The notes: generated from the letters alone by a model not told the origin. A stretch of 42,981 bases of DNA from Comamonadaceae bacterium (GCA_947375135.1 CANCER010000030.1:1-42981); one strand, 5' to 3'; numbered from the stretch's first letter, positions 16,690 to 27,491 are shown. Program-made: numbers and translations.

Positions 16690-17607
16690 GTGTTCAAGAA
16701 TGTGATGATGTACCGCCTGCTGTCTCCCTGGACGGTGACCGCTGCCCAACTCGAAGAGGCGCTTGAGCCTGCGCGTTATGTGGAATGTGCCGGTTCGCAG
16801 GAAAAGGCCGTCGGATGGGTGGAGCCGCGTGGCAAGGCCAACGGTGCGCTGGTCGAGGTGGTGGGTGGCCAGTGGATTCTCAAGCTGATGGTGGAAACCA
16901 AGGTCTTGCCGGCCTCGGTGGTGAAACGCCGCGCCCAGGAGCAACTGGCACAGATCGAGGCCACCACCGGACGCAAGCCCGGCAGGAAGGAAGCACGCGA
17001 GATTCTGGATGACGCCCGTATGAGCCTGATGCCCATGGCTTTTACCAAGCAGGGTGCGACCGTGGTCTGGATCGACCCGCAGGCGATGCTGCTGGTGCTG
17101 GACGCCGGCACCCAGGGCCGCGCCGACGAGGTCATGACCTGCCTGATCAATGCCATCCCGGGCTTTGCCGTGCAATTGATTGATACCCAGGTGTCACCGG
17201 CTGCGGGTATGGCGCAGTGGCTGGCGACCAAGGAAGCGCCGGCCGGATTTACCGTGGACCGGGAATGCGAGTTGAAGGCATCCGACGAGTCCAAGGCGGT
17301 GGTGCGCTATACCCGCCATGCGCTGGATACCGACGAGGTGACAGAGCACATTGCCATGGGCAAGATGCCCACGCGCCTGGCCATGACCTGGAATGACCAT
17401 GTATCTTTCGTGCTGACCGAGGCGCTGCAACTCAAGAAGGTGTCCGTGCTGGATGCGGTGTTTGAAGCCGCTTCGGCCCTGGCCTCGGACGGCAAGGACG
17501 ACAACTTTGACGGCGACGTGGCGATTGCCACCGGCGAGTTGCAAAAGCTGATTCCGGATCTGCTGGAGGCGTTGGGCGGCGAGGTGCTGCCCATCCCGGC
17601 GGTCTAG
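16690..17607 (+). CDS. rdgC: Recombination-associated protein RdgC
   Basis: 305 residues, full length, from a GTG start preceded by AAGGA. The N-terminus MFKNVMMYRL and the segment VKRRAQEQLAQIEATTGRKPGRKE are characteristic of RdgC. It forms a ring-shaped dimer around duplex DNA and limits RecA filament loading at forks. It is monocistronic and has its own sigma70-like promoter. Confidence 0.95.
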   Translation: MFKNVMMYRLLSPWTVTAAQLEEALEPARYVECAGSQEKAVGWVEPRGKANGALVEVVGGQWILKLMVETKVLPASVVKRRAQEQLAQIEATTGRKPGRKEAREILDDARMSLMPMAFTKQGATVVWIDPQAMLLVLDAGTQGRADEVMTCLINAIPGFAVQLIDTQVSPAAGMAQWLATKEAPAGFTVDRECELKASDESKAVVRYTRHALDTDEVTEHIAMGKMPTRLAMTWNDHVSFVLTEALQLKKVSVLDAVFEAASALASDGKDDNFDGDVAIATGELQKLIPDLLEALGGEVLPIPAV

Positions 17608-17617
17608 TTTTTCCGGA

Positions 17618-17992
17618 TCAGTCGCGACCACCGTCTCTGCCATGGTCGCCACCGTGGCGGTACTCATCACGCCGGTATTCATCGCGGTGCCACCGGCTTC
17701 CGTGGTCAAAGCCGCGCCCATGCGCACCCCAATCGCGGCGGCCGTCGTCGTGAACCGGGTCGTAGTAGACCCGCTCTATCTCGCGGTAGCCGAATGCCGG
17801 TATCGGCCGGTAGGGCTGTTCATAGACCACAACTGGTGCTGCACGCTGCGGGTAAACCGGCGTGCGTGCCGGTTCCTGACCATGGCGCTGCCCCTCACTG
17901 GCAATGCCGAAACCAGCTACACCTCCCAGGGCTGCGCCAATGAGTGCGCCGTCACGCCCGCCCATGGACTGGCCGATGAACGCACCCGCCAT
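17618..17992 (-). CDS. Glycine-zipper protein, 5' end uncertain
   Basis: 124 residues from the ATG at 17992. Residues 1-35 are a glycine zipper (GQSMGGRDGALIGAALGG) typical of outer-membrane-associated 2TM zipper proteins; the rest is hydrophilic and rich in Arg, His, Asp and Tyr. The same frame continues upstream of the ATG with convincing zipper sequence (RSILGGGLGA) until a stop near 18050, with no ATG, GTG or TTG seen there. An ATG in another frame starts a few codons before it. The true N-terminus may be lost to a frameshift, or the gene may be a remnant. No signal peptide is visible in the annotated form. Confidence 0.55.
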   Translation of the reverse strand: MAGAFIGQSMGGRDGALIGAALGGVAGFGIASEGQRHGQEPARTPVYPQRAAPVVVYEQPYRPIPAFGYREIERVYYDPVHDDGRRDWGAHGRGFDHGSRWHRDEYRRDEYRHGGDHGRDGGRD

Positions 17993-18057
17993 GGCACCCA
18001 GGCCGCCGCCCAGAATCGATCGGCTCGGTCGCGCTTTCCAACTGCAGCATCACCGCA

Positions 18058-18264
18058 TCACCGCATCGCCGGCGCGACGGCGTAACCCTCTTCGGCAATC
18101 GCCTGCGCCAGCTTTTCGCGCGGCTGCTCCGAGGCGATTTGCACCAGGTTCTGGCTACGGTCGATCTGTACCTGGGCTTGCGGGTCGGCCTGCAGAATGG
18201 CGCGGGTGACGGCCTTCTCGCAGTGGCCGCAGGTCATTCCGGTGACGGTAAAAGTCTGGTTCAT
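18058..18264 (-). CDS. copZ: CopZ-like heavy-metal-associated (HMA) domain protein
   Basis: 68 residues from the ATG at 18264, preceded by GGAG at a good distance; a frame extension upstream lacks support. A single ferredoxin-like HMA domain with the metal-binding motif GMTCGHC (C12 and C15). Such proteins carry Cu(I) to the P-type ATPase. The gene is divergent from copA, and both promoters have MerR-type spacing, so the pair is very likely co-regulated by a CueR-type activator. Confidence 0.9.
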   Translation of the reverse strand: MNQTFTVTGMTCGHCEKAVTRAILQADPQAQVQIDRSQNLVQIASEQPREKLAQAIAEEGYAVAPAMR

Positions 18265-18300
18265 GGTTGCTCCAAAGGTGCGGGGATAGGAATGGAGCAT

Positions 18301-18331
18301 AGTGTGAACCTTGCTACCGTCGCAAGGTCAA
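18301..18331 (-). promoter_or_regulatory. MerR/CueR-type promoter-operator of copZ
   Basis: On the minus strand TTGACC (-35, 18326-18331) and a -10-like CACACT (18301-18306) are separated by 19 bp. The spacer region contains a perfect dyad ACCTTGC-N7-GCAAGGT (18308-18328). A 19-bp spacer with a dyad between the boxes is the hallmark of promoters activated by MerR-family proteins such as CueR. Confidence 0.75.
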
Positions 18332-18369
18332 GCACTTGCTCTCCTTTGGTTTGCCGCTGGTGGCGTGTC

Positions 18370-18400
18370 TTGACCTTGCGACGGTAGGAAGCTTTAGGCT
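18370..18400 (+). promoter_or_regulatory. MerR/CueR-type promoter-operator of copA
   Basis: TTGACC (18370-18375) and TAGGCT (18395-18400) are 19 bp apart. The left half-site ACCTTGC and spacer GACGGTA match the copZ operator; the right half is GGAAGCT, so the dyad is imperfect. The -10 box ends only 6 bp before the ATG of copA. Confidence 0.75.
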
Positions 18401-18406
18401 AGGCCC

Positions 18407-20656
18407 ATGAACAACGAAGCATCATTGGATATTGGTATCGGCGGAATGACCTGCGCCTCTTGCGTGGCGCGCGTGGAACGTGCGCTGAAGAAGGTGCCGG
18501 GCGTGGCCGGGGTGGCGGTCAATCTGGCGACTGAATCGGCGCGGGTGCAATTGGCAACTGCCGATGCGGCGGATGCTGCCGCCCAAGTGGCTGCAGCGAA
18601 CATGGAGGCGCGGCTGCGCCGGGCCGTGCGTGATGCCGGTTACGAGCCACGCGCCGCCAACACCCTGACGGATGCGCCCGACGCCGCGCCCTGGAGGGGC
18701 TTTTCCCCGATCGCCTGGGGCCTGGCCCTGTCGGCGCCGCTGGTGCTGCCGATGCCGGGCGATCTGTTCGGCCTGCACTGGATGCTGCCCGCCCTGTGGC
18801 AATTCCTGCTGGCTACGCCGGTGCAGTTTGTGCTGGGCGCGCGCTTCTACAAGGCGGGCTGGCACGCAGTGCTGAATTTCAGCGGCAATATGGATTTGCT
18901 GGTGGCCATTGGCACCACGGCGGGCTGGGCCCTGTCGGTCTGGCTTTGGCTCAGCGCTGCGCCCGGTGCCATGGTGCATTTGTACTTTGAGGGCTCGGCT
19001 CTGGTGGTGACCCTGGTGCTGCTGGGCAAATGGCTGGAGGCTGGCGCCAAGCGCCAGACCACCTCCGCCATACGCGCCCTGCATGCGCTGCGTCCGGAAG
19101 TGGCGCATCTGATGGGTTTGGACGGTGAGGTCGATGTGCCGGCTGACGAGGTGCTGGTCGGTGACCAGTTGATCGTCAAGCCGGGTGAGCGCTTTGCCGC
19201 CGACGGTGTGCTGCTGGAGGGCGTGACGCAGGTGGACGAGTCCATGCTGACCGGCGAGTCCCTGCCCGTGTCCAAGGAGGTGGACAGTCTGCTGACGGCC
19301 GGGTCGATCAACGGCGAGGGCCGCGTACGGATGCGGGTGCGCGCCGTGGGGGCCGACACCATGTTGTCCCACATCATCCGCCTGGTGGAAGACGCGCAGG
19401 CGGCCAAAGCGCCGATACAACGCCTGGTCGACCAGGTGAGTGCCGTGTTCGTGCCGGTGGTGCTGGGCATTGCGCTGGTCACGCTGCTGGGCTGGTGGCT
19501 CAGCGGCCACAGTTTCGAGATGGCGCTGATCAACGCCGTGGCGGTGCTGGTGATTGCCTGCCCCTGTGCGCTGGGGCTGGCTACACCGGCGGCCATCATG
19601 GCCGGCACCGGCGTGGCGGCGAAGTACGGCATTCTGATCAAGGATGCCGAGGCACTGGAACTGGCGCACAAGATTGATACCGTGGTGTTCGACAAGACCG
19701 GCACGCTGACGGTGGGTCGCCCCAGGTTGCTGGAGCTGGAAGGCAGTTGCGGACAGCCCCGCACGGAAGTCCTGCAACTGGCGGCCAGCCTGCAAAGCGG
19801 TTCGGAGCATCCGCTGGCCCGTGCCGTGCTGGCGTCGGCCAAGGCTGGCGGCCTGGCATTGGTAGCGACCAGTGCAGTCCGTGCCGTGCCCGGCCGTGGC
19901 CTGCAGGGTCTGGTGGGTGAGCGGCAACTGCTGCTGGGCAGCCTGCGCTGGATGGAGGAGTTGCAGGTGGAGATGGGCGCAACGTCGATCAGCGCAGCCC
20001 AATGGCAGGCGCAGGGCGCGACGGTGTCGGCCCTGGCGGAACGGGTGACCCAAGAGGGCACCGGGCGCATCGTGCTGCTTGCCCTGATGGCCTTTGGCGA
20101 CGAGCCCAAACCGGCGGCCCGCCAGGCGCTGGATGCTTTGCGCGCACGCGGCCTGCGCGTGCTGATGCTGTCCGGGGACAACCGGGGTGCGGCGCAAGCC
20201 ATGGCGCGTCGCCTGGGTCTGCAACCTGAGGCGGGCGAGGTGATGGCTGAGGTGCTGCCGGGCGACAAGGCGGCCCACGTGCTGCGTCTGAAAGAAGGCG
20301 GGCACCGCGTGCTGATGGTGGGGGATGGCGTCAACGATGCACCGGCCCTGGCCGCGGCCGACGTGGGCATGGCCATGGCCAACCCGGACGGCGGCGGCAC
20401 CGATGTGGCCATGCACGCGGCCGGGATGACGCTGATGCGCGGCGACCCCCTGCTGGTGGCCGCCGCCCTGGACATCTCGGCGCGCACCGTGCGTAAGATC
20501 CGCCAGAACCTGTTCTGGGCTTTTGCCTACAACGTGGCGGGCATTCCGCTGGCAGCGCTGGGGTTCTTGAACCCGGTGTTTGCCGGTGCCGCCATGGCCC
20601 TGAGTTCGGTGAGCGTGATGGCCAATGCCCTGCTGCTCAAGCGCTGGAAGCCCTGA
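18407..20656 (+). CDS. copA: Copper-translocating P1B-type ATPase
   Basis: 749 residues. One N-terminal HMA domain has GMTCASC (C16, C19). The transmembrane metal site CPC is at 385-387, the phosphorylation motif DKTGT starts at D429, and [10 protein letters not shown] marks the hinge. These features define a P1B-1 Cu(I)/Ag(I) exporter that moves copper from cytoplasm to periplasm. Divergent from copZ. No Shine-Dalgarno precedes the ATG and the predicted transcript start falls on or next to it, so translation may be leaderless. Confidence 0.95.
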   Translation: MNNEASLDIGIGGMTCASCVARVERALKKVPGVAGVAVNLATESARVQLATADAADAAAQVAAANMEARLRRAVRDAGYEPRAANTLTDAPDAAPWRGFSPIAWGLALSAPLVLPMPGDLFGLHWMLPALWQFLLATPVQFVLGARFYKAGWHAVLNFSGNMDLLVAIGTTAGWALSVWLWLSAAPGAMVHLYFEGSALVVTLVLLGKWLEAGAKRQTTSAIRALHALRPEVAHLMGLDGEVDVPADEVLVGDQLIVKPGERFAADGVLLEGVTQVDESMLTGESLPVSKEVDSLLTAGSINGEGRVRMRVRAVGADTMLSHIIRLVEDAQAAKAPIQRLVDQVSAVFVPVVLGIALVTLLGWWLSGHSFEMALINAVAVLVIACPCALGLATPAAIMAGTGVAAKYGILIKDAEALELAHKIDTVVFDKTGTLTVGRPRLLELEGSCGQPRTEVLQLAASLQSGSEHPLARAVLASAKAGGLALVATSAVRAVPGRGLQGLVGERQLLLGSLRWMEELQVEMGATSISAAQWQAQGATVSALAERVTQEGTGRIVLLALMAFGDEPKPAARQALDALRARGLRVLMLSGDNRGAAQAMARRLGLQPEAGEVMAEVLPGDKAAHVLRLKEGGHRVLMVGDGVNDAPALAAADVGMAMANPDGGGTDVAMHAAGMTLMRGDPLLVAAALDISARTVRKIRQNLFWAFAYNVAGIPLAALGFLNPVFAGAAMALSSVSVMANALLLKRWKP

Positions 20657-20833
20657 AGGAGGTCCGGCGTTTTCTTCAGGGCTCGCTTGCAGTGGACGTA
20701 GTCGGCTAGCGAGCGGTGCGGGCTCTTCACTGGCCCCTGTAGCGAAATATGACGCCGTTGTCGCCCGTGTTGCCGCCTTGGCACGCACGCGGCCCCACAA
20801 TGCGGGCAACCTTATGCCCAACCGATTGTCATC

Positions 20834-22039
20834 TTGCACACCACTTCGCGCCAACTGACCGTATTGGCGCTGGCCATCGCGCTGGGCGCTGCCATCTCGC
20901 TGGGTATTACCCGCTTTGCCTACGGGCTGCTGCTACCCTCCATGCGCACGGACCTGGGCTGGTCGTATGCGCTGGCCGGTGCCATGAACACCGCCAATGC
21001 CACGGGCTATTTTCTGGGTGCGCTTGCCTGTCCCTGGTTGATGCGGCGCTTCGGACCCTCGCTGTTGTTGGTCGCGGGTGCCTTGCTCGCCAGCGTGTTC
21101 ATGGTGGGCAGTGGCTTTGTCACACAGACCGAAGGCTTGCTGGCCCAGCGTCTGTTGGCCGGTATGGCCAGTGCGCTTGTGTTCGTCGCCGGAGGCTTGC
21201 TGGCAGCCAGACTGGGTGCGCGCGACCCCCTGCGCAGCGGCCTGCTGCTTGGCATTTATTACGGCGGCACCGGGGTTGGCATCGTGCTGTCGAGCCTGCT
21301 GGTGCCGGTGGCGCTGGAGGTGGCGCAGGCCGCGCCGCATGGCTGGCGTTGGGCCTGGTGGGCTCTGGGTGCCCTGTGTATGCTGTTCAGCCTGGTGCTG
21401 GTCTGGCCGGCGCGTGTCATGGCGGGCTGGGTCACGCCCGTCCCCGCAGCCGGTGTGGTGCCTGTGACTTTCCGCTGGCGGCAGTTCGGCTTTGCGCTTG
21501 CGGGCTACACGCTGTTTGGCGTGGGCTATATCGGTTACATGACCTTTGTCGTGGCGCTGCTGCGTAACCAAGGACGCTCGGCCACCGAGATCACGGTGTT
21601 CTATGCGCTGCTCGGGGTGGCGGTGATGGCGTCTTCGCGGATCTGGGCGCGTCTGCTGGACCGTCACCATGATGGCAAACCCCTGGCCTTGTTGAATGGC
21701 CTGTTAGGCGTTGCCACACTGCTGCCCGCGCTAACCCACGCCTGGGGCTGGGTGATGCTGTCGGGCCTGCTGTTTGGCGGGGTTTTCCTGTCGGTGGTGG
21801 CCTCGACCACGGCATTGGTCCGGCACAACCTGCCGCAGTCGGCCTGGGGCCAGGGAATCAGCGCCTTCACCATGGTGTTTGCTGCCGGGCAGATCGTGGG
21901 GCCGACCGTGGTGGGCTGGATTGCCGACGGTGCGGGTGGTCTGGAGCGTGGCTTGGTGTTTTCCGCCCTGGCCTTGTGGGTGGGCGCCGCGCTGGCCTTG
22001 CGCCAACGCGGGCTGATGCGGCAAGCCCGGAGCCATTGA
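20834..22039 (+). CDS. MFS transporter, YbfB/YjiJ family
   Basis: 401 residues with about 12 transmembrane helices. The N-terminal ITRFAYGLLLPSMRTDLGWSY is the signature of the YbfB/YjiJ subfamily of major facilitator proteins. Substrate unknown. The start is a TTG at 20834 (LHTTSRQ, read as Met); no in-frame ATG occurs before the first helix, so this start is likely but unconfirmed. Confidence 0.82.
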   Translation: MHTTSRQLTVLALAIALGAAISLGITRFAYGLLLPSMRTDLGWSYALAGAMNTANATGYFLGALACPWLMRRFGPSLLLVAGALLASVFMVGSGFVTQTEGLLAQRLLAGMASALVFVAGGLLAARLGARDPLRSGLLLGIYYGGTGVGIVLSSLLVPVALEVAQAAPHGWRWAWWALGALCMLFSLVLVWPARVMAGWVTPVPAAGVVPVTFRWRQFGFALAGYTLFGVGYIGYMTFVVALLRNQGRSATEITVFYALLGVAVMASSRIWARLLDRHHDGKPLALLNGLLGVATLLPALTHAWGWVMLSGLLFGGVFLSVVASTTALVRHNLPQSAWGQGISAFTMVFAAGQIVGPTVVGWIADGAGGLERGLVFSALALWVGAALALRQRGLMRQARSH

Positions 22040-22066
22040 AGACCCTGCGGCCTGCCGGTTGCAGAC

Positions 22067-22675
22067 CTATTTGATGAGTCCTTCGGCCTTCATGGCGGCA
22101 ATCACTGCAGGGCGGGCGGCCACGCGGGCACGGTAGGCCAGTAAATTGGGATAGCCGGAAATATCCAGCGCGACGTAAGGCGCCCAGTTGGTCACGGTAA
22201 ACAGATACGCATCGGCCACGGTGAAATGGTCGCCCATCAGGTAAAGCTTTCCAGCCAGTTCGCCTTCCACCCATTGCAGGCGGTTGCTCAGGCGCTCAAG
22301 ACAGGAAGGCTTGTAGTCAGCCGGGGTGGTCGGGTTGAACAGGGGCGAGAAGCCCTTGTGCAACTCGGTGCCGATAAAGGTCAGCCATTCCTGCAGTTTG
22401 TAACGCTCAAAGGTACCGTTGGCCGGGGCCAGGTTGCTGTCTGGCACTTGGTCTGCGATGTATTGAACAATGGCGGGGCCTTCGTGCAGGCTGCGGCCAT
22501 CGTCCAGCGTCAGATACGGTACATAGCCCAGCGGGTTGATGGTGTAGTAGTCGGTGCCGTCTTCCAGCTTGTGGGTTTTGGTCGGAGCCGATACGGCCGC
22601 ATAGGCCAGGCCGGATTCCTCCAGCACGATATGGGGGGAAAGCGAGCAGGCGCCGGCAGAGTAATACAACTTCAT
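22067..22675 (-). CDS. Beta-class glutathione S-transferase
   Basis: 202 residues from the ATG at 22675, preceded by AAGGA. The N-terminal thioredoxin-fold domain begins MKLYYSAGACSLSPHIVLEE; the residue-10 cysteine of bacterial beta-class enzymes is present. NPLGYVPYL matches the glutathione-site cis-Pro loop, and the C-terminal helical domain carries FTVADAYLFTVTNW. It conjugates or transfers glutathione; the substrate is unknown. Same strand as the GMC oxidoreductase upstream, but 190 bp separate them. Confidence 0.92.
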   Translation of the reverse strand: MKLYYSAGACSLSPHIVLEESGLAYAAVSAPTKTHKLEDGTDYYTINPLGYVPYLTLDDGRSLHEGPAIVQYIADQVPDSNLAPANGTFERYKLQEWLTFIGTELHKGFSPLFNPTTPADYKPSCLERLSNRLQWVEGELAGKLYLMGDHFTVADAYLFTVTNWAPYVALDISGYPNLLAYRARVAARPAVIAAMKAEGLIK

Positions 22676-22864
22676 GGTTTTCCTTCTTGTGGGGGGTAAT
22701 GGTGCTCCCGGGGCCAGGCCCAAGGCTGGTGGCGATGGTAGCGGTATCGGGGACGGCCTGCCGTGCCGGCAGTTTTGTCGGGCCTTTGCAAAGTCTGCGC
22801 CGTTTGTTAAGGCGCAGGGGCTGGGGTCTTGGTTACTTTTGTTAAGTTAGCGCAAGCTTCTCTC

Positions 22865-24469
22865 TTAGACCATATCCAGCTTTATCATGTCGGCGGCTTT
22901 CTCGGCGATCATAATGGTCGGCGCGTTGGTGTTGCCGCTGGTGATACGCGGCATGATGGAGGCATCGACCACGCGCAAACCGCTGATCCCATGCACCCGT
23001 AGCCGTGCATCGACCACGTCCATGGCGCCGCTCCCCATGCGGCAGGTGCCCACCGGGTGGTAGATGGTGTCTCCGTAATTGCGGATGAATTGCGCGATTT
23101 CCGGGTCGCTTTGGGCGGTTGCCGAACGGGGCGATTCCTGCGCCCGTAGGCTGGCCAGGGCGGGCTGCTGCAGGATGTTGCGCATCAGCTTGAAGCCCTT
23201 GATCAGGCGCTGCAGGTCATCCGGGTGGCTCAGAAAGTGGGGGTCAATCCGTGGCGGCGCCAAGGGATCGGCACTGGCCAATTCGACGCTGCCGCGGCTG
23301 AGGGGGCGCAGCACACAGATATGGCAGGACACGCCGTGGCCCAGCACCAGGGTGCGGGCATGGTTGACGATCTTGGCAATCACAAAGTGCAGTTGCAGAT
23401 CGGGCGTGGGCTCGCCAGCCTCGCTCTTGATAAAACCACCGGCTTCAGCCACGTTACTGGTGAGCATGCCGGTACGTTGCTTGCGCCATTCTGCGATGCC
23501 CCGCAGCGTCTTGAGGGTGCCGCCCAGCGAGATGCCGATCGAATCCTTGAGTTGCGGCGCATCCAGCATCTGCACGACGTCCAGGTGGTCCTGCAGGTTC
23601 TGGCCGACGCCGGGCAGGTCGCGTAGGGGCGTGATGCCGTGGGCCAGCAAATGCGCCTTGGGGCCTATGCCGGACAGCATCAGAATCTGTGGCGACTGCA
23701 GGGCTCCGGCACACAACAACACTTCGCGGGTGGCACGCAATTGCCGGATCTGGCCCTGCTGCAGGTATTCCACACCGACGGCGCGCTGGTCCTCGATCAG
23801 GATTTTGCAGGTGTGCGCCCCGGTGATCACCTGCAAATTCGGCCGTGACAGATTGGGAGTGAGATAAGCCTTGGCGGCACTGTGGCGCTCGCCGTTCTTG
23901 TGCGTCACCTGGTACATGCCCACGCCTTCCTGGCTGGCGGCATTGAAGTCGGTGTTGACCGTAAAACCGGCCTGGCGACCTGCCTCTATGAATTGCGGGC
24001 CCAGTGCGTTGGGGCTGGTCAGATCCATCACGTGCAAGGGGCCACCCGTGCCGTGAAAGGCATCGGCGCCTCGGGCGTTGTCCTCAGCGCGCCTGAAGTA
24101 GGGCAGCACCTCGTCAAACGACCAGCCAGGATTGCCCTCGGCAGCCCAGTGCCCATAGTCTTCGCGCTGGCCGCGGATGTAAATCATGGCGTTCAGCGAA
24201 CTGGAGCCGCCCAGCACCTTGCCGCGTGGCTGGTAGCCGCAGCGGCCGTTGAGGCCCGCTTGCGGCACGGTGTCGAATTTCCAGTTGGCCTGCCCGGTCT
24301 GGGCCAGCACGGCCATGCCAAGAGGGCAGTGGATCAGCACGCTCGTATCGGCCGCGCCGGCTTCCAGCAGGGCGACGCGGACCTGCGGATCTTCAGACAG
24401 GCGGGCCGCAAGGACACAGCCGGCAGACCCTGCGCCAATAATGAGGTAGTCAAAAGATTCTGCGTTCAT
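22865..24469 (-). CDS. GMC-family FAD-dependent oxidoreductase (choline/alcohol dehydrogenase-like)
   Basis: 534 residues from the ATG at 24469; a GTG three codons upstream is an alternative. The N-terminus has the ADP-binding fold [18 protein letters not shown], then the GMC signature [15 protein letters not shown], and the catalytic His in HPVGTCRMG near residue 470. Members oxidise alcohols, choline or terpenoids to aldehydes. No betaine aldehyde dehydrogenase or BetI regulator is adjacent, so choline is only one option. Confidence 0.9.
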   Translation of the reverse strand: MNAESFDYLIIGAGSAGCVLAARLSEDPQVRVALLEAGAADTSVLIHCPLGMAVLAQTGQANWKFDTVPQAGLNGRCGYQPRGKVLGGSSSLNAMIYIRGQREDYGHWAAEGNPGWSFDEVLPYFRRAEDNARGADAFHGTGGPLHVMDLTSPNALGPQFIEAGRQAGFTVNTDFNAASQEGVGMYQVTHKNGERHSAAKAYLTPNLSRPNLQVITGAHTCKILIEDQRAVGVEYLQQGQIRQLRATREVLLCAGALQSPQILMLSGIGPKAHLLAHGITPLRDLPGVGQNLQDHLDVVQMLDAPQLKDSIGISLGGTLKTLRGIAEWRKQRTGMLTSNVAEAGGFIKSEAGEPTPDLQLHFVIAKIVNHARTLVLGHGVSCHICVLRPLSRGSVELASADPLAPPRIDPHFLSHPDDLQRLIKGFKLMRNILQQPALASLRAQESPRSATAQSDPEIAQFIRNYGDTIYHPVGTCRMGSGAMDVVDARLRVHGISGLRVVDASIMPRITSGNTNAPTIMIAEKAADMIKLDMV

Positions 24470-24681
24470 GGGCTGCACCGGTTGTTTTGTGCCTGCGAGG
24501 GGGCTGTCGCACTATGGCACGGGGGCTGGTTTAAAGGCTAGAGCCCACCGCCTAGACCGGCTCAGGGTTTCCCGCGGCAGTCCTTGGCATCTGCCTGAAT
24601 ATGCGGCAACCGGTAGAATCGGCCGCTCTCCCCTCTGTCTTTTGCGCCGCGCTTCCTGCGTCGCGCCCCATTGGACCCACC

Positions 24682-26769
24682 ATGCTGTACCCAGAATATT
24701 TCGACGTGATTGTCGTTGGCGGCGGCCATGCCGGAAGCGAGGCCGCTCTGGCCGCCGCCCGTATGGGCTGCAAGACATTGCTACTGACCCACAACATCGA
24801 GACCCTGGGGCAGATGAGCTGCAACCCGTCGATCGGCGGCATTGGCAAGGGCCACTTGGTCAAGGAAGTGGATGCCATGGGCGGCGCCATGGCGCTGGCC
24901 ACTGACGAGGCAGGCATCCAGTTCCGCATTCTCAATTCCAGCAAGGGCCCGGCCGTACGCGCCACCCGCGCGCAGGCCGACCGGGTGCTGTACAAGGCGG
25001 CGATCCGCCGCATGCTGGAGAACCAGCCGAATTTGTGGCTGTTCCAGCAGGCGGTGGATGACCTGCTGGTGGAAGGCGAACGCGTGGTCGGTGCTGTCAC
25101 GCAGGTGGGCATACAGTTCCGCGCACGCACTGTGGTGCTGACGGCAGGCACCTTTCTGGACGGCAAGATCCACGTGGGCCTGAACAACTACGCGGCAGGA
25201 CGGGCAGGGGACCCGCCGGCAGTGACCTTGAGCGCCAGACTGAAGGAACTCAAGTTGCCGCAGGGGCGGTTGAAAACCGGCACGCCACCGCGCATTGACG
25301 GCCGCAGCATTGACTTTTCCAGGTGCCAGGAACAGCCCGGTGACGGCATGCCTGGCGGCATGAGCGCGCAGATGCCGGTGTTCAGCTTCATGGGCAGCAC
25401 CCAGATGCACCCGCAGCAAATGCCCTGCTGGATCACCCACACCAACACCCGCACCCACGACATCATCCGCAGCGGCTTCGACCGCAGCCCCATGTTCATG
25501 GGGAAGATCGAAGGGGTCGGGCCACGCTATTGCCCCAGCGTGGAAGACAAAGTCAACCGTTTTTCCGACAAGGACAGTCACCAGATCTTCCTGGAACCCG
25601 AGGGCCTGACCACCCACGAGTACTACCCCAACGGCATCTCCACCAGCCTGCCGTTTGATATCCAGCTGGCCCTGGTGCGTAGTATGGAAGGGCTGGAGAA
25701 CGCCCACATCCTGCGCCCGGGCTATGCCATCGAGTACGACTACTTTGACCCGCGCTCGCTCAAGAGCAGCTTCGAGACGCGCCAGATTGCCGGTCTGTTC
25801 TTTGCCGGCCAGATCAATGGGACCACCGGCTACGAGGAGGCGGCGGCGCAAGGCATGTTTGCTGGCATCAACGCAGCCCTGCAGGCGCGCGCTGCGGGTG
25901 GCGGCAATGATTCGGCCAGCGCTGCGGGCAGCATTGCCTTTGCCGGAGAGAGTTGGTTGCCAGGCCGCGAGCAGGCCTACTTGGGCGTGCTGGTGGATGA
26001 TCTGATCACCAAGGGCGTGACCGAGCCCTACCGCATGTTCACCAGCCGTGCCGAGTTCCGCCTGCAACTGCGCGAAGACAATGCCGACGCCCGACTGACC
26101 GAAGTGGGGCGGCAACTGGGCCTGGTGGACGATGCCCGTTGGGCTGCCTTCAGCCGCAAGCGCGAGGCTGTTTCACGTGAAACAGAACGCCTGCGCAGCA
26201 TTTGGGTCAATCCGCGTAACCTCGCGCAGGCCGAAGCCGAGCGGGTGCTGGGCAAGGCCATGGAGCACGAATACAACCTGGCGGACCTGCTGCGCCGCCC
26301 GGACGTGAGCTATGCCGGCCTGATGTCGCTGGCCGATGGTCGCTTTGCCAATGCCGCGTTGCCGGTGGCGCCTCTGGCGGTGGAGGGGGATGCAGCGGGT
26401 GTTGCCCAGGACGTTTTTGTTGCTGCCGTGGTAGAGCAGGTGGAGATTGCCGCCAAGTACTCCGGCTACATCGACCGGCAAAAGGGCGAGGTAGAGCGCG
26501 CCGCCTTCTACGAAAACCTGCGTCTGCCGACCGAACTGGACTATATGCAAGTTCCCGCCCTGAGCATTGAAGCGCGCCAACGTCTGAACAAGTTCCGTCC
26601 GGAAACACTGGGGCAGGCCTCGCGCCTGTCGGGCATCACCCCGGCCACGATTTCTCTGTTGTTGATTCACCTGAAGCGGGGCAACTTCAAGGGCTTTGCC
26701 GACAAGCCTGTGGACCCTGCGGGCACCAAGCTGACTGATGCCAGCCTCACTGCGGCGTTGGCCCAATGA
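24682..26769 (+). CDS. mnmG: tRNA uridine-5-carboxymethylaminomethyl modification enzyme MnmG (GidA)
   Basis: 695 residues from the ATG at 24682 ([20 protein letters not shown]); upstream in-frame codons are not MnmG-like. The FAD-binding motif GGGHAG is at 13-18, and [21 protein letters not shown] is conserved. With MnmE it modifies the wobble uridine of several tRNAs. It is the first gene of mnmG-rsmG and overlaps rsmG by 4 bp. A perfect parS site lies inside its coding sequence. Confidence 0.97.
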   Translation: MLYPEYFDVIVVGGGHAGSEAALAAARMGCKTLLLTHNIETLGQMSCNPSIGGIGKGHLVKEVDAMGGAMALATDEAGIQFRILNSSKGPAVRATRAQADRVLYKAAIRRMLENQPNLWLFQQAVDDLLVEGERVVGAVTQVGIQFRARTVVLTAGTFLDGKIHVGLNNYAAGRAGDPPAVTLSARLKELKLPQGRLKTGTPPRIDGRSIDFSRCQEQPGDGMPGGMSAQMPVFSFMGSTQMHPQQMPCWITHTNTRTHDIIRSGFDRSPMFMGKIEGVGPRYCPSVEDKVNRFSDKDSHQIFLEPEGLTTHEYYPNGISTSLPFDIQLALVRSMEGLENAHILRPGYAIEYDYFDPRSLKSSFETRQIAGLFFAGQINGTTGYEEAAAQGMFAGINAALQARAAGGGNDSASAAGSIAFAGESWLPGREQAYLGVLVDDLITKGVTEPYRMFTSRAEFRLQLREDNADARLTEVGRQLGLVDDARWAAFSRKREAVSRETERLRSIWVNPRNLAQAEAERVLGKAMEHEYNLADLLRRPDVSYAGLMSLADGRFANAALPVAPLAVEGDAAGVAQDVFVAAVVEQVEIAAKYSGYIDRQKGEVERAAFYENLRLPTELDYMQVPALSIEARQRLNKFRPETLGQASRLSGITPATISLLLIHLKRGNFKGFADKPVDPAGTKLTDASLTAALAQ
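26169..26184. other. parS centromere site 1 (perfect consensus)
   Basis: TGTTTCACGTGAAACA, a 16-bp perfect palindrome identical to the widely conserved chromosomal parS sequence bound by ParB, within mnmG and about 3.8 kb from parB. Confidence 0.93.
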
Positions 26770-27446
26770 CCAAGCCACTGGAGTTGGAATTGCGCGCCGG
26801 CGCCCAGGCTTTGGGCCTGGCCCTGTCGGACGCACAAGTGGAGCAGTTGCTGGCTTACCAGGACCTGATCCAGAAGTGGACCAAGGTCTACAACCTGACT
26901 GCTGTGCGTGATCCGGCGGAGATGCTGACGCACCATCTGTTGGACAGTCTGACGGTGGTCTTGCCCTTGCAGAAGCAGTTGGCCCAGATGCGTACTGCGG
27001 CTGGGGTGGATGTTGATGCGCCGGTCCGCCTGCTGGACGTGGGCTCCGGTGCCGGTCTGCCAGGTGCGGTGATTGCCATCTGTTGCCCCGAGGTGACCGT
27101 GCATTGCGTGGATACGGTGGCCAAGAAGGCAGCCTTTATCCAGCAAGTGGCGGTGTCCCTGAAGTTGCCCAATCTGCGCGGCATCCACGCCCGCGTGGAA
27201 AATCTGACCGAGACCTATAACGTGGTGAGTTCGCGCGCCTTTGCGTCGTTGCTGGATTTTGTGACCTGCTCGCGCAAGTGCCTGGCAGAGCAGGGCGTCT
27301 GGATGGCGATGAAGGGCAAACACCCGGCAGAAGAGATTGCTGCCTTGCCTGCTTTTGCCAAAGTGTTTCACGTGGAACCGTTGGTGGTGCCGGGTTTGGA
27401 TGCGGAGCGCTGCCTGCTGTGGCTGCGGCCTGTCGCGCCTGCCTGA
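26766..27446 (+). CDS. rsmG: 16S rRNA (guanine527-N7)-methyltransferase RsmG (GidB)
   Basis: 226 residues, start overlapping the mnmG stop as ATGA. The SAM-binding motif [17 protein letters not shown] and the upstream [23 protein letters not shown] segment are typical. It methylates G527 of 16S rRNA; loss gives low-level streptomycin resistance. The C-terminal end of the gene carries a parS-like sequence. Confidence 0.96.
   Translation: MTKPLELELRAGAQALGLALSDAQVEQLLAYQDLIQKWTKVYNLTAVRDPAEMLTHHLLDSLTVVLPLQKQLAQMRTAAGVDVDAPVRLLDVGSGAGLPGAVIAICCPEVTVHCVDTVAKKAAFIQQVAVSLKLPNLRGIHARVENLTETYNVVSSRAFASLLDFVTCSRKCLAEQGVWMAMKGKHPAEEIAALPAFAKVFHVEPLVVPGLDAERCLLWLRPVAPA
27365..27380. other. parS-like site 2 (imperfect)
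   Basis: TGTTTCACGTGGAACC matches the parS palindrome at 14 of 16 positions and keeps the CACGTG core; it lies in the 3' part of rsmG. Confidence 0.65.
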
Positions 27447-27491
27447 TTGGTGTTAACTCCCTGCGCTGGGTTGGTCGCCTCCGTTCGCTCT

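Noticed and set aside
18422..20854. Very long open frame antisense to copA (about 810 codons)
   Set aside because: Low-complexity His/Gln/Arg-rich translation typical of the mirror frame of a high-GC gene; copA on the other strand is unmistakable.
24781..26115. 444-codon antisense frame within mnmG
   Set aside because: Shadow of mnmG; no domain-like sequence.
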